From: Chaenocephalus aceratus
Lineage: Eukaryota; Chordata; Actinopteri; Perciformes; Channichthyidae
Direction of reading: 5' to 3'
Length of the DNA: 64,000 nt
NCBI GenBank assembly: GCA_023974075.1
Contig: CM043797.1
Span: 11,772,401 to 11,836,400, forward strand
Shown here: one piece after another, positions 35,901-45,918 of the stretch
Layout: each line of letters starts with the position of its first letter
Position numbering within the stretch: position 1 is the first letter of the stretch
Translations under genes and position numbers: made by a program
The notes under the pieces: generated by a model
What the model saw: only the letters and a program-made list of their open reading frames with translations
Told to the model about the DNA's origin: nothing
Database searches by the model: none

Positions 35901-37172
35901 GGCGGTACTGTATCCGTCTTGAGAACATGGGCGCCGAGGTGGTTCAGCTGAGAGAGAGGCACTGGAGGATCTTCAGCCTCTCAGGAACCCTGGAGACCGT
36001 CAGAGGACGAGGAGTCGTAGGGAGGGTCAGTACACCAACAACACACACGATGTCACAGGAGGGCGGGGAGAGAACTTTGTTTCAAATTGGGAACAAACAT
36101 CCCCAGTCACTCAACGATGAACATTCGGTGACATAAAACATTTTTGGCCAACAAAACAAATGAATGCGCTAATTATGACAATTGTAAACAAATGATGACA
36201 CAATTATATTTTTAACCTTGTGAATTATATTTGTTATCTTCTTAACATCTTCACACCAGGTTTTCAGTTTCGGTAAGATGTTAATGTCCTGGAAAATGTG
36301 AGCAATTCCGGTCACATATGATCTGTGTAGTTATTGAGCTTTTAAGGCAGGCTATCTAAATAATGACATCATAAAGCCGTGCACATTCATAATACTTTGT
36401 GTTTGCAGAGCTGCTTGCTGCAAACACAATCAATACAACTGGCTTAAGGGCCTAAAACGCAGCCAAAGGAGTCATTTAAATGTTACTGGATTTTTACTGG
36501 TACTGACTTTAAATATCCTATCTTTAACGTTAACAATACTGTTAACAAATGGTTAGTTTTCTTCCTAATGCGTACTAAAAACTACTCCTAGGAAGTCCAG
36601 ATAATTATACAATATATTTGTTATCAGACGTCAATCCAACTACATCTTTGAACATTTTTTTCTTAAGATTTGTATGACCTACCAACACCTTCAATGTATT
36701 GTTTTGTTCTAGCTGTGAGCAGCTTCTCCCTCCATTATAGGACAAAAGTGTGCATCAACAATGATTTGTGTAACCTTGTCATTTTGTTGTGTGTTTGTGT
36801 GTGTGCTGTAACAGGAGCCGGTGTTGTCAAAAGAACAGCCGGCCTTTCAGTACAGCAGCCATGTGTCTCTACAAGCGCCCAGCGGACATATGTGGTGAGT
36901 TTGCTCCGTCTTGCATTACTCAACTGTTAAATAATCACATCACTGCTTCATATTCTGCCGTTTCATATTCACCTTCAAAGGCTTAACATAACTTGAAATA
37001 TGCTCGTACATATGTCTGAAACTAATTCATGCTTTACTCTCTGTTATTTATGTTTAGGGGGACGTTTCGTATTGAAAGAACCGACGGCTCTCACTTCGAT
37101 GTACGCATTCCCCCCTTCTCCCTGGAGAGCAACAAAGATGACAAAGCGCCCCCTGCTGGCTACACGTTCTAA
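20962..37172 (+). CDS. poldip2: POLDIP2, polymerase delta-interacting protein 2, eleven exons (one frame-breaking base)
   Basis: A mainly mitochondrial protein, also reported in the nucleus, that binds DNA polymerase delta p50, PCNA and PrimPol; it combines a YccV/HspQ-like and an ApaG (DUF525) domain. Exons: 20962-21146, 27426-27508, 27767-27864, 27975-28074, 31240-31315, 33653-33760, 34504-34640, 34838-34864, 35900-36025, 36815-36894, 37058-37172, all GT-AG. The exon sum is 1135 nt, one more than a multiple of three: exon 2 ends with four Gs before ACAG where three restore the conserved ETGQLF junction, giving 377 residues (human 368). Conserved blocks: KVKGKTHTYYQVLID-type sequence (exon 4), SHEDILPYNSTEQIPIQHEL (exon 6), WLELSDVHRETTENIRVTV (exon 7), RGRGVVGR (exon 9), FDVRIPPFSLESNKD (exon 11). 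The N-terminus is Arg-rich and fits a mitochondrial targeting peptide. Confidence 0.93.
21541..22068. mobile_element. hAT MITE (CAGTGGTGGAAxGTAAC family) in poldip2 intron 1
   Basis: Composed of GTACTCAAGTA / TACTTGAGTAC repeats and ending GTACTTAGTTACATTCCACCAC, the characteristic end of a very common teleost hAT MITE. The left end is degraded. Confidence 0.65.
22172..22340. mobile_element. hAT MITE, second partial copy
   Basis: Starts CAGTGGTGGATAGTAACAAAG and reaches TACTTCTACTCCACCACATTT. Same family as 21541-22068, opposite orientation, truncated. Confidence 0.65.
22341..24035. other. poldip2: poldip2 intron 1, no recognisable element
   Basis: Intronic, moderately AT-rich. No long ORF with a recognisable domain and no clear terminal repeats. 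Confidence 0.5.
24036..24660 (-). repeat. Decayed hAT-like relic
   Basis: Begins AGTGCTGTCAAACAATAATTTTG, a hAT-like end, and its 24450-24560 part (GAGCTGCTGCGATTTATAATG) parallels 26190-26235 in the relic at 26000-26400. No intact frame. Confidence 0.35.
24661..25558. other. poldip2: poldip2 intron 1, no recognisable element
   Basis: Intronic AT-rich DNA. No convincing repeat ends, ORFs or motifs seen. Confidence 0.45.
25559..25640. repeat. (GT)n microsatellite, imperfect
   Basis: About 80 bp of GT dinucleotides broken by GGT/TGT interruptions. A poly-G tract follows at 25741-25766. Confidence 0.95.
26000..26400 (-). pseudogene. hAT transposase fragment
   Basis: The minus strand of 26143-26328 encodes CLAHILQRVIAAALDDSGF and ALAKCWK, resembling the C-x-A-H-x-L-Q and AKCRKIV motifs of hAT transposases of the ZBED-related type. 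Short, no catalytic triad visible, ends undefined. Confidence 0.45.
26407..27325. mobile_element. PIF/Harbinger-type MITE with extra internal palindrome
   Basis: Termini AGGCCCTGTCACAC with about 45 bp of matching inverted repeat (including ATTGACACCCGATGGACACA), flanked by TTA (26404-26406 and 27326-27328). A second, longer inverted repeat pairs 26430-26585 with 26806-26940, so the left end is represented twice in inverted form. No coding capacity. TTAA with an asymmetric end is an alternative reading of the boundary. Confidence 0.7.
29072..29239. mobile_element. hAT MITE (CAGTGGCGGACTGG ends) inside copy A
   Basis: Starts CAGTGGCGGACTGGCC and ends GTCCCAGTCCACCACTG. Also present at the same place in the other copy (54002-54172), so it was part of the MITE before the two copies separated. 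Confidence 0.6.
29296..30117 (+). mobile_element. hAT element with BED-finger remnant, nested in copy A
   Basis: Ends TAGAGATGTCCCG and CGGGACATCCCTA with GGATCGGGATCGG-type subterminal repeats. At 29660-29820 the plus strand encodes a broken BED zinc finger (SRVWKYYKIESEGSVTL followed, after frameshifts, by NLIRYLRNKHQHNT). No 8-bp target duplication is evident although the empty site is known from copy B. Confidence 0.65.
30659..30784. repeat. TTAAAGAGGCCCTATTA-type MITE fragment
   Basis: Begins TTAAAGAGGCCCTATTAAGC and continues with sequence typical of the same MITE group as 47076-47400; the other end is missing, replaced by the LINE fragment. Confidence 0.4.
30785..31150 (-). pseudogene. 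L2-like LINE 3' fragment (RT C-terminus plus 3' UTR)
   Basis: The minus strand of 30990-31140 encodes APKWWNELPIDIRTAESL and FRRRLKTHLFRLHFERN, the conserved C-terminus of L2/Rex1-type ORF2 proteins. The 3' UTR follows toward 30785, with the widespread teleost sequence TTTAGCTGATGCTTTTATCC (plus-strand reading). Lies in poldip2 intron 4, just before exon 5. Confidence 0.65.
31506..32874 (+). mobile_element. hAT element with perfect 8-bp target duplication, poldip2 intron 5
   Basis: The 1369-bp element begins CAGGGGTGCCCAACCAGTCG and ends GGTTGGGCACCCCTG, flanked by CACTACAG (31498-31505 and 32875-32882). It contains the N-terminal part of a ZBED-type hAT transposase gene but lacks the catalytic part, so it is a deletion derivative. 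Confidence 0.92.
31771..32206 (+). pseudogene. hAT transposase N-terminal fragment (BED-like finger and linker)
   Basis: Starts with AEAKKPKISFSLRVGG, passes a stop and frame changes in the finger, then stays open from about 31925 with HKRYETEFPPKYALRSQK, LKGQLNAQQSIFTRPN and FKDGEVVKEAFLEAADAL. These blocks are typical of the ZBED5/GTF2IRD2-related hAT transposases. The dimerisation and DDE regions are missing. Confidence 0.65.
32883..33652. other. poldip2: poldip2 intron 5, distal part
   Basis: No element ends or recognisable coding sequence seen between the hAT target duplication and the exon 6 acceptor. Confidence 0.45.
34933..35822 (-). mobile_element. hAT element filling poldip2 intron 8
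   Basis: Degenerate ends (GTATGGATCGGTATC on the left, GGTACCCATCCCT on the right) flanked by AGCTACAA (34925-34932 and 35823-35830). It makes up 890 of the 1035 bp of intron 8, between a 27-bp exon and exon 9. The minus strand of 35243-35497 encodes a damaged BED finger (ERPRSEVWLTFTRLD, then CKGANTSNLSKHLAK), missing one Cys pair. Confidence 0.8.
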
Positions 37173-38725
37173 CTGCCCGTAGTCTCCCCCCCGCCTGAGA
37201 GGCCCTGACACTCCGTCAGTCCTGGTCCTCTCTGGGTTGTCTGGATTTGTCCTTCCCTCTGTAACTGACTGCGTGAGTTAGTTATGCAAAGGAGAATTAT
37301 AATTTTCTACATCATCCAAACAAAGGCACGTGTGAGAGTGCATCAAACAGCAATATGTCATTAGGTTAATCATATAGAGTGGTGCAGTGATGGCATATTT
37401 GTGTAGGTCAACCTGAAAGTTAGCATCACAAGGGCTGCCTCGACAGAAAGCAATGGGATTTTCAATATGTATGGAGGAAAATAAGCTTTGTGGCCAACAC
37501 ACGTTAATGATACTGAACAGCTAGAAGATACGGACATTCACGAGTTGGCTGTTTACTGACATATTTTATGTCGTAGGACAAACACGGACCTTATTTCAGG
37601 CTTCTAACCAAAAACATGTTTAAAACCCAATGACATTGAGACGAGCGAACCTGAAATGGTTCTAAAAATAATTTCCGGATTTTAGACCTCATGACTGCGC
37701 CACTTTGTATGAGAATAGAATGTTCACTGTGTTTAAAGAGACATGCAGCCAAGCGGAACAGTGCTGGGAGGTTGATTTGTTGTTGCCAAGCTGAGCTGGA
37801 CACTTTGAGTATCTGACAGCTGAACGTCTTCGCAGGTTGGTTTTATTTCCTGCTGAGCTCTGAAAAGAGAAACGGCTCCCACTGAGCTTCACACCGAGGC
37901 CTCAGTAGGACACTTTTAAGTGAACATTAAGCCATCTCTTTAGCTACGTGTTACAAACTACTCTTTGATACTTTCTGTTTGAATTTAGGATAACATGTCG
38001 CATTACTTTTATTTTGGACCCGATTTGACGTTCATGTTGTTAATCAAGCCTGGTCACAGTTCAGTGGTGTCAGAGCTGTGTGGGCCGCTGATGGAAGGGA
38101 AATGGGATGGCATTCTGGTCTGCTTTTAGTGCTGAAGTTACAGTGTCTGACAACATTATAGAGCAGGGATGGAATTAGGGTTTGACACTCGTCAACAGAA
38201 AATAAGATTATTTTTCGCTGTCTCAGAAATGCTCTTGTATCTTTTCTGAGTCGTACATTTTGATGAACACTATAAAAAAATATCTGTAAATATTACAGAT
38301 AATCTTTCTTTTTAGTCTGCATCATTTAGACATTCCGAGGAGATTTTCTTGATCGGTGCTTACAAAAACTGGGATTTCCATCCGCATGTGATCCAATGGT
38401 GTCAAAGATCAAACTGAGTAAACTATGTGTTGGCATCCAAAAAAGAATCTCTTCTTTGCCAGAGCGTTGAGCCGAGTTATTGTTAGAATAACAAATGCAG
38501 CACACCTTTATTAAAAAAAGAATGAAGTTTTAACTCGTGAACACCTCTTTGGTTAAAGCCTATTGTTTGAATTTGGATCTGTGACACGGACAGTTCTGAG
38601 CCTGGATTTTCTCCCTGGTAAAGTGAGCAAATAAAGCTAACAATTCGTTTCGCTAAGTGATTTGATGTAACTATGATGGTTGAAATACTACTGTAAATAA
38701 AGATGTAAGTAAAGGCATAATAAAT
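37173..38725 (+). other. poldip2: poldip2 3' UTR (probable extent)
   Basis: No other gene or mobile element is visible. AATAAA poly(A) signals occur at 38630-38635, 38696-38701 and about 38718, giving a 3' UTR of about 1.5 kb if used. Short open frames here have no recognisable content. Confidence 0.5.
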
Positions 38726-39719
38726 AAATGATACCTTTTGAAAAGCCCATGTTGACATTTCTTGTGTTAGTCTCAAGGCCAATACAGTTGATATGAGAGA
38801 AGAAAAAACAATCTTAATCTGTTAAATGATCTTCAATCCTTGACAAAATCGACATCCTTTCTCATACACAGTAGGCCTACTACTAATATTACTACTACAT
38901 GAAGATTGTTGTTTTAAAATGATTTAGTTTATGAACTTCAAACGGCCACCACCAGAGGTCAGTGCAATCTTTCCTTTATTTTTCTGTCTACTATACTGTA
39001 AATCAGAGGTGTATGTACCTATGTGATCAAACGGCATTGAATCATGCTGATAACATGAAAAGAACTCCATACTTCCTTTGTAGAATGGAATAGTCTAAAG
39101 ATGCTTTCTTTCAGTTTATCTGAACATTTTATTTTAAATTTCACTTGCACTTAAATGGTGAGGTAAAACTATAATTCTTGCATTAAAAAAAATATATCTC
39201 TTCTAGTGCTAAATGAAAATATAAGAGTAGGCCGAACGTGTCTTGTATTTTCGATGCAAAAAGCCAAACTCGGTATGAAAATCTCTTTTAAATATTGCTA
39301 TGTTGCTTATGACGAAGACCAAATAATTTACAGACATTTACAAATTAATAGCATTCTCTATAATACATTCGACACTACTTCGCATATTTAAACTATTTTT
39401 AATTTGTAGGCTACGTAGCCTATTTAACAAAGGTATTTGCAGTACTAAAGATGAAGGTACATAATCCAAAGGTCATAGTTTGTGTCAAGTTGCGTCAGGA
39501 TTTACCCTCGCCACTATGCTAGCCAGCTACATTGCACAATTAGTTTATTCGATAATAAAACAAAATAACGTTTTCTAATAAACGATATGCCGATTAACTA
39601 GAAGATCATAAAGGATAACAACGTATGAGTAATCTTGAACCAAAACTGTCAACGTATGGAAAGCAGCAACGCTACATTAAAGTGACGCATTAATTAATGA
39701 AAATGGGCACAGCCGGAGA
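38726..39719. other. poldip2-lrrc75a intergenic spacer
   Basis: AT-rich spacer without recognisable genes or element ends. Confidence 0.45.
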
Positions 39720-40647
39720 AGAAGTGTCGTGTCTCGAGCTGAAACTGCAAACTTGGCGATGTGCTCCTGCCCAGCCCTACCCATTACTCTGCGAGGAGGG
39801 TGGACTTGTGCTCATGTGCACTCTCCGCGCGCCCCCCACTCAGTTGAACAGAGGGTGCGATACATAATTCAGTCCCAGCGAGGGAACACCAGCCCGGCCT
39901 ATCAGCCCGCGGAGCCGCAGCCTGTGTCGAACTGAGACGCCAGTGCGGCTGCTTCCTGCTCCGGAGCGGATGGAGACTCAACCTTGGAGAAGGACGAATG
40001 CGGGGTTTGTTTCAGCCTATGCGTGCCTTTCCAGCGGCGGAAGGACAGTGCAGAGCGAGCAGCAGACAGTCAGCGGTGATCTTCAGGAGACGTAAACATT
40101 GCCATGCCCTGCTGCATGCACCACCTTCTGCGATCCGTCTCCTCCTTGTCCTCCGAGCTACTGTTAATAGAAAACATCAGAGAAGAGTAGGAAAATAACC
40201 CTGCTGCCGAAGGTACATTATTTTAGAGATGTGGTGAAGTTGCGTGTGGGATAGGAGGCTGCAGCCGTCTGCACTGAAGGCATCCTGAGTGCTGTGTCCG
40301 CGTTTTGCGGCCATGCTGCAGGCAGCATCCTCCGAGCTGTTCTCGACCTGAGCTGCTCTCTCTGGGATTTACAAGTTCCTGAAAGCAGACAACTGGTAGC
40401 TCCAATTCCTAATGTTATGGAGTAGTATTTTGTATTCTTGGACTTTTCCTTCCTCTTTGTAACACTGAACATTTTTCCTTCGCAGTTTGGAATTGTATTA
40501 CTCACAGATACTTTAGCCCCAAACTTCCGAAACATATGATGATCTGCAGGCTTTTTGAGTGTCTTACCATTACTCAAACCTGCCTCGGCATGACTTCTTG
40601 GTAGGACTGGTCTTGTTATTGTCACAGTTCACATTAAACGCAACACC
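39720..40647 (+). promoter_or_regulatory. lrrc75a: Putative promoter and 5' UTR of lrrc75a-like gene
   Basis: Base composition turns GC- and CpG-richer at about 39750-40170, just upstream of the coding exon, as at many vertebrate promoters. The transcription start and any non-coding exon cannot be placed; a possible splice donor (CCGAAG/GTACAT) lies at about 40212. Confidence 0.4.
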
Positions 40648-40895
40648 ATGGGTGCCAAGCAGACCAAAGGCCAGGAGGCCGGAGGGAGCCCTCAGCACAG
40701 CTGGAAGCGGACCCCCACCAGGGAGCGGGGGGACATCCTGGCCTCCCTCATGCTGAAGTCAGGGGACCGGCTGGGGCGTGGAGGGACGCCGCCGCCGCCT
40801 TACCAGCGCCGTATCGGCATGATCCAGGAGTGATGCTGATGGCCAAGCAGGGCAAGCAGGACGAGGCCACGGAGATGCTCAAGACACTCCGACAG
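40648..40895 (+). CDS. lrrc75a: LRRC75A-like, first coding exon (partial gene, one missing base)
   Basis: Starts MGAKQTKGQEAGG, continues ERGDILASLMLKSGDRLGRG and PPPPYQRRIGMIQE, and after a one-base loss MLMAKQGKQDEATEMLKTLR, ending at a donor (CGACAG/GTGTGT). This is the N-terminus of the leucine-rich-repeat protein LRRC75A (family start MGxxQTKG; the similar paralogue LRRC75B fits less well); its molecular function is poorly known. The frame breaks between 40830 and 40831, where GAG is followed by TGATG and one base is needed to keep the codons for MLMAKQ. With it the exon would encode 83 codons in phase 0. No later exon is seen before base 64000, so the first intron is at least 23 kb. Confidence 0.75.
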
Positions 40896-41880
40896 GTGTG
40901 TGTTTACGTGTGTGTGTCGGAGAGGGAGTAAAGCTCTCAAGGGTCACAAGTTCACATTTCTAGCTCAAGAGAACATCATCCTAAATTCCTGTTCTATTCC
41001 AATGGATATACATCTGTAGATAAGGTGGTAGAACTCAAAGAACAGCCCTATACATAAGAATATGCCATTGGTTTAGTCTACGGCTGGTCAAGGCAGACCG
41101 TCCAACTTGAGCGTACAAGGAGCAGGCGTGTGTAAGGGTTAAAGGTTTGTAATACACTTCAGTGAAGGTAGGTAGACGGTATCTAACGAGCGTAGGCATT
41201 TAAAAGATGCATTCATACTAACAACTTTACTATAGTCTCGCAAAGACATAAAGGTTGCACAAGTCTTTTTCTGCCTTCGGAAAAAGAACATGACTTGTTT
41301 TAAGTAGAAATAGTATTGGCGTTCTTTCTTTCTCCTGCCTCTATTCATTTCTGTGTGTGTAAGCATGTTGTCATCCCTGGGGCTGAAACAGAAGCCAGGC
41401 TCAGACGCGGACACTGACTAAACTGGATCGATTGGCTGCGTACATTACTGATGAATTCAGCCCGCTGGCTGGGACCTGTTGAGCTGTGCCTGGCTCTGCT
41501 GCACTGGCACAGTGTGGACACAGCTACAATGTATTAACCTCTTTCCGTCTTTCAAGAGGTTTGCAGTGCTAGTCTGGCTGTCTGCTGTTGTTTGCTACAG
41601 ACAGAAGCCAAAGTAAAGCACAGACTGAAAGACTCTAGTGTGGGGAAAAAACAAAAGAGAAGAAGGAGAAGGAAAAATCCCACCAGTTGAATTGGAGGAT
41701 CTGGAGAGCTGTTAAGAAAGGGAAGGATATAGGCTCAAAAGGAGGGAGTTAATCTGATACAGGTTTATCATTGAAGAGAAGGGAGAAACCGAGATATAAG
41801 CTCTCATCCTTGAAGACAGCACTGCACATAATCCATATGCTGCCACGTGTATGACTCACAGGGAACAGAGCCTCACGGTT

Positions 41881-41884
<4 letters not shown>
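40896..41884. other. lrrc75a: lrrc75a-like intron 1, proximal part
   Basis: No repeat ends or genes recognised. Proximal intron sequence could hold regulatory elements, but none can be named. Confidence 0.4.

Positions 41885-41932
<48 letters not shown>
41885..41932. repeat. (CA)n microsatellite
   Basis: An uninterrupted CA dinucleotide run of about 48 bp. Confidence 0.97.
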
Positions 41933-42453
41933 ATTGCTTCCACAGTTTATTGTTTGGGAGATTTGTATCAGCACCTTTCTATTGTTCTTTACAGCTTCAA
42001 TGGCCAACAGTAAAGCAAATCAAACAGGCAAAAGGATCAAGGATTCCTCCTCATGCGTCATCGCTGTGACCGGGGCATTAGTTTCTCTGACGCTGCTTCA
42101 TTAAGCTATGATACCCCAGAGGAGGAGAGTCTCAGTCTCCTGTCTGACTGTGAGGCACAACCACACAGTGGGGTGCTGATGAGGGTCCCTCACAATAAGC
42201 ACTGATTCTGTGAGATACATGCTACTTAAAACTGGCCTCAATCTGATTATGAAAAATGAAGGTGATGATTTTTTTATTAATCATGAGGTGATTAACAGAG
42301 AGAGTGAGACTATTTGGTGTAAACGCCAAACATCCCCTGGATTTAGCTTCAGTGTGAGCATGTGTTTGACTGTTGATCAGATTTGTTTTCCCCCGAAGAA
42401 GACTCAACGGAAATGGGGATGGCACATTTTTTTTTCTTGATTGAGCATTTTAT

Positions 42454-43278
42454 TAGGGCTGCCCTGGACTAAAAGATCTTTCTAGTCGACCAATAGTCGT
42501 TCAATTCAGGCGATTATTCGACTAATCCAGCATGTTTGTGATAAGCTATCATTATTAATATTATTGATACATTTCTTCTCCCAAAATTGTTTCAGTTTCA
42601 AGGGCTGTTACAAAACGTTGTTATAACATCATGGTATGTTGTGCTAATATAACATATAAAATAAAACTGTATACGAACCTTTTGAAATATAAATATAATA
42701 TAAATGAAATGTTACACGTAGAAAGCGCATGAGTCACAGCGGACGGACGGTGTGATCCGCCTGCCGACATTCTTTATGTGTTTCAGAACAATCAGCGAAG
42801 GCACACGGAACATTTAGTTAATTTATTCTATAATTCATATCTTAATATAACAACCCTTTAAATATTACAACAGCGAACGGAATCACTGACAATCTGCGTG
42901 TTGCCAAAAATACCTCCCCGCATCACATCTTCATCATGAAATGAAAACTTTAATTTATGTTTTTCTGAGGTCGGTATTATAATAAAACTATAGGTCTATA
43001 TATGTTGAAACAAGCTTAGGTTACTGCCTGAGTCACTGCTGCTGTTTTCCTCCGATTATGAGAATAATCAGAGGTTGTCTGGGATAATTAAGGATTTCCT
43101 GCCCGACAAAATTAACTTAATGACAGGCACAGCTCTGAATGAAGTGTGAGGGTTTTCTGACTGACGCGTCAAAGCACACGCAGCGCATGGATGGAGTTTT
43201 TTTTATTTGTATTAATAGAGTAATGGCAAATTATCCGACTAAGACTGTTTTTAGCCGACTAATTGGGGACAGCCCTTA
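42454..43278. mobile_element. hAT-like MITE (TAGGGCTG ends)
   Basis: Begins TAGGGCTGCCCTGGACTAAA and ends TAATTGGGGACAGCCCTTA, with GTCGACxAATAGTCG-type subterminal repeats. Flanks ATTTTAT and ATTTTAC suggest a decayed target duplication. No coding sequence. Confidence 0.7.
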
Positions 43279-43657
43279 ATTTTACCACTCCCGACCCCGT
43301 TCCCTCGTCTCGAAGTAAATGTTTTTTTTTTAACGTTTTTGGTTTGAAGACTGAAATAATATAGAGCGGTTTAAAAGATGTTCACATTTTGTTCCCTGGC
43401 GGTTGCTAACAAGTGACTTTAAAAAGTCAACACATCGACAAGTTCGTCTTTAGTTAAGCGGTGGTGATGCGCATCCATGCGACATTGATGTAGTTTGGGT
43501 TAGCTTTAATTTCTGCCAAAAGAATGAATCCTTGTAATATCACAAAAGTGATTTTAATATGTGGAGTTTATCCCGCAGTACAACATGTTTGCCACAGATC
43601 GTTTTCTCTGCAATATACCAAAATCCAATGGCAAAATCCCATTGCTTTACGTGGAGT

Positions 43658-45305
43658 GAACCCTTGCAACACATCCTCACTCCCAGGTCGGCCTATGTTG
43701 ACGACGTTATGTCAATGTCCCCTGTGTCGGCTTTTTCCAATGCAAGAGGGGGGCGACTGTGTCGGCTTTTTCCAACGCCCTTAGCGTACATTTTCAACAT
43801 TGTCCATAGGCTTCTATATAGCTCCCTAAACGTATGTTGTAGACGACTTGAGATGGCGAGCGAATGCTACCTGAAGATCCATTCTCACAGCGTTTATCAA
43901 CCTTTTTCCTACTCAATATCAAGCCACACTTATTGTTTTTACTTCTTTATTTTAATTGAATAATGTAGGACTTTTGTTGCCGTCAGTTATGGGGAGAGTA
44001 GGGGCTCAGAATACTGAAATCTGTATTGTTATCATCGTTTTTTCCTTCTAATTTTGTATTCTTTTCTAAACCACACACTGTTATTTACTCAACAATAACA
44101 CATAATTATCCTTGTGTTTATTTAATTGTTTGATTAATAAACACAAGTTGGAGTCCGTCAGGGCCGAGGGTCGGAGCAGCTCATAGTAGTTGCTTTAGAG
44201 AATTTTACACCCGGAAGTAAGTATTCTCTCCGCTTCGCTTGACGAACCCCGTGATAGTCCTCAAGCTCTGTGATTGGATGTTTGAGGGTGCGCCGAGGGT
44301 TACGCCGAGCGTCGAACAGCACTTTGAAATGGGATGGAACCACGGCAGACTGTCCAAAACTGCATTTGAACGGGTCCACCCCGTCGCCCCATATAAAAGT
44401 CAGCCGAATTAGTATTGACACTGCAAGGAGACTTATATTGTGAAGAGAAATTGAAGATGTTGTTTAATTGCTGATATATTTATGATCCACGCCACATATT
44501 CAGTTTTGGCGGCAGTTGTTCCTGTTTGTCTAGAAGTCTTCTCATCAGGGCTCTATACATAGAGAACTACGGCAGATATGCAATATTTAATGCAGCCGAA
44601 CCGTGTATTACAATGCCGTTATGTGATGACCTCCTAAGAGAAAAGCAAGCAAACTCGGAATAAAGTATTTTATTTAAAAAAAAAATTTCGTCACAGGAAG
44701 TCCGGTTAACTAAAATGTTTGTGCGGAACAATACCCCAACCCATAGATCCGTGAGTGAATAATGTCAATCACCACATTACACACATCCCTTCACATTTAA
44801 ATTTTAATTGACATTAAAGTATTTCGTGAGGCTTTCTAAAATGTTTTTAAATATAATTAGGGTTGTAGTTGAAGAGTTTGTAAATTATTGCGTTGCCCGG
44901 CACGTCCATTAATACAGATACAGATACAGATTTCAGTATTCTGAGCCCCTACTCTCCCCATAACTGACAGCAACAAAAGTCCTACATTATTCAATTAAAT
45001 AAAGAAGTAAAAACAATAAGTGTGGCTTGATATTGAGTAAGAAAAGGATTGATAAACGCTGTGAGAATGGATCTGCGGGTAGCATTCGCTCGTGATCTCA
45101 AGTCGTCTACAACATACGTTTAGGGAGCTATATAGAAGCCTATGGACATCCCGGAAAGTTGAAAATGTACGCTAAGGGCCGCCCCCCTCGCGTTGGAAAA
45201 AGCCGACACGGCCGCCCCCCTCTTGCGTTGGAAAAAGCCGACAGGGGACCTTGCCATAACGTCAACATAGGCCGACCTGGGAGTGAGGATGTGTTGACCC
45301 TTGCA
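43658..45305. mobile_element. Foldback-type element G
   Basis: Inverted arms of about 375 bp: 43658-44035 pairs with 44929-45305 (for example ATAGGCTTCTATATAGCTCC with its complement near 45126, and GGGGAGAGTAGGGGCTCAGA with its complement near 44945). The unpaired core (44036-44928) shares blocks with element C at 3764-5728 but the arms are unrelated. Arm sequence also occurs at about 13590-13670. No transposase; target duplication not determined. Confidence 0.65.
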
Positions 45306-45918
45306 ATGCTAACTTTCGGGTTAGCTTACAAAAATATGTCAGCACTGCACCACATTATAGTGATCACATTACATGACAGTATAACATAATGGGTAACTTG
45401 TGCTAGTTTTCATATTGGAGTGATCGGCGCGAGGGGGATACACATTCGAAGACACTTCATTTTAATCCTCGACAAGTTTTTTCTGATATCCTTTCCTGCC
45501 GACGTTCTGTTGCAGGTGTTCAACTCTTGACCCTGATATCTCCCTTGCCCGTAGCTTGGGATCTCCTTGGCTTTGGGTTTCAGCTGCTCTCATTGCTGGT
45601 AAAAACAATCACACAAAAGGATAGTTACACTAAACCCTTCAATAGCAGTTAAATATATAATCCTATATTGTCCACTGTCCCAAAATATACATGTGTTGAT
45701 ATTATAGTTTTAGAAATGTACGTTTTTCCATACATCTGTATCATAATCTGTGTAGATGGTTTAAATATGCTTTAGGGACATGTGATAGATTTTGTCATTT
45801 TGATAGACATCTCCCAATTGACATACTGTACTATTATTCCAGTAGCTCATCTGAAAAACTGCTTAAATGGTCAGATCCAAGTATATTTCTTTTTCTGGCC
45901 TCATTGTTACATATGTAG

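Noticed and set aside
39729..40198. Short plus frames upstream of the lrrc75a-like exon
   Set aside because: They lie in CpG-richer promoter/5' UTR sequence and resemble no protein.
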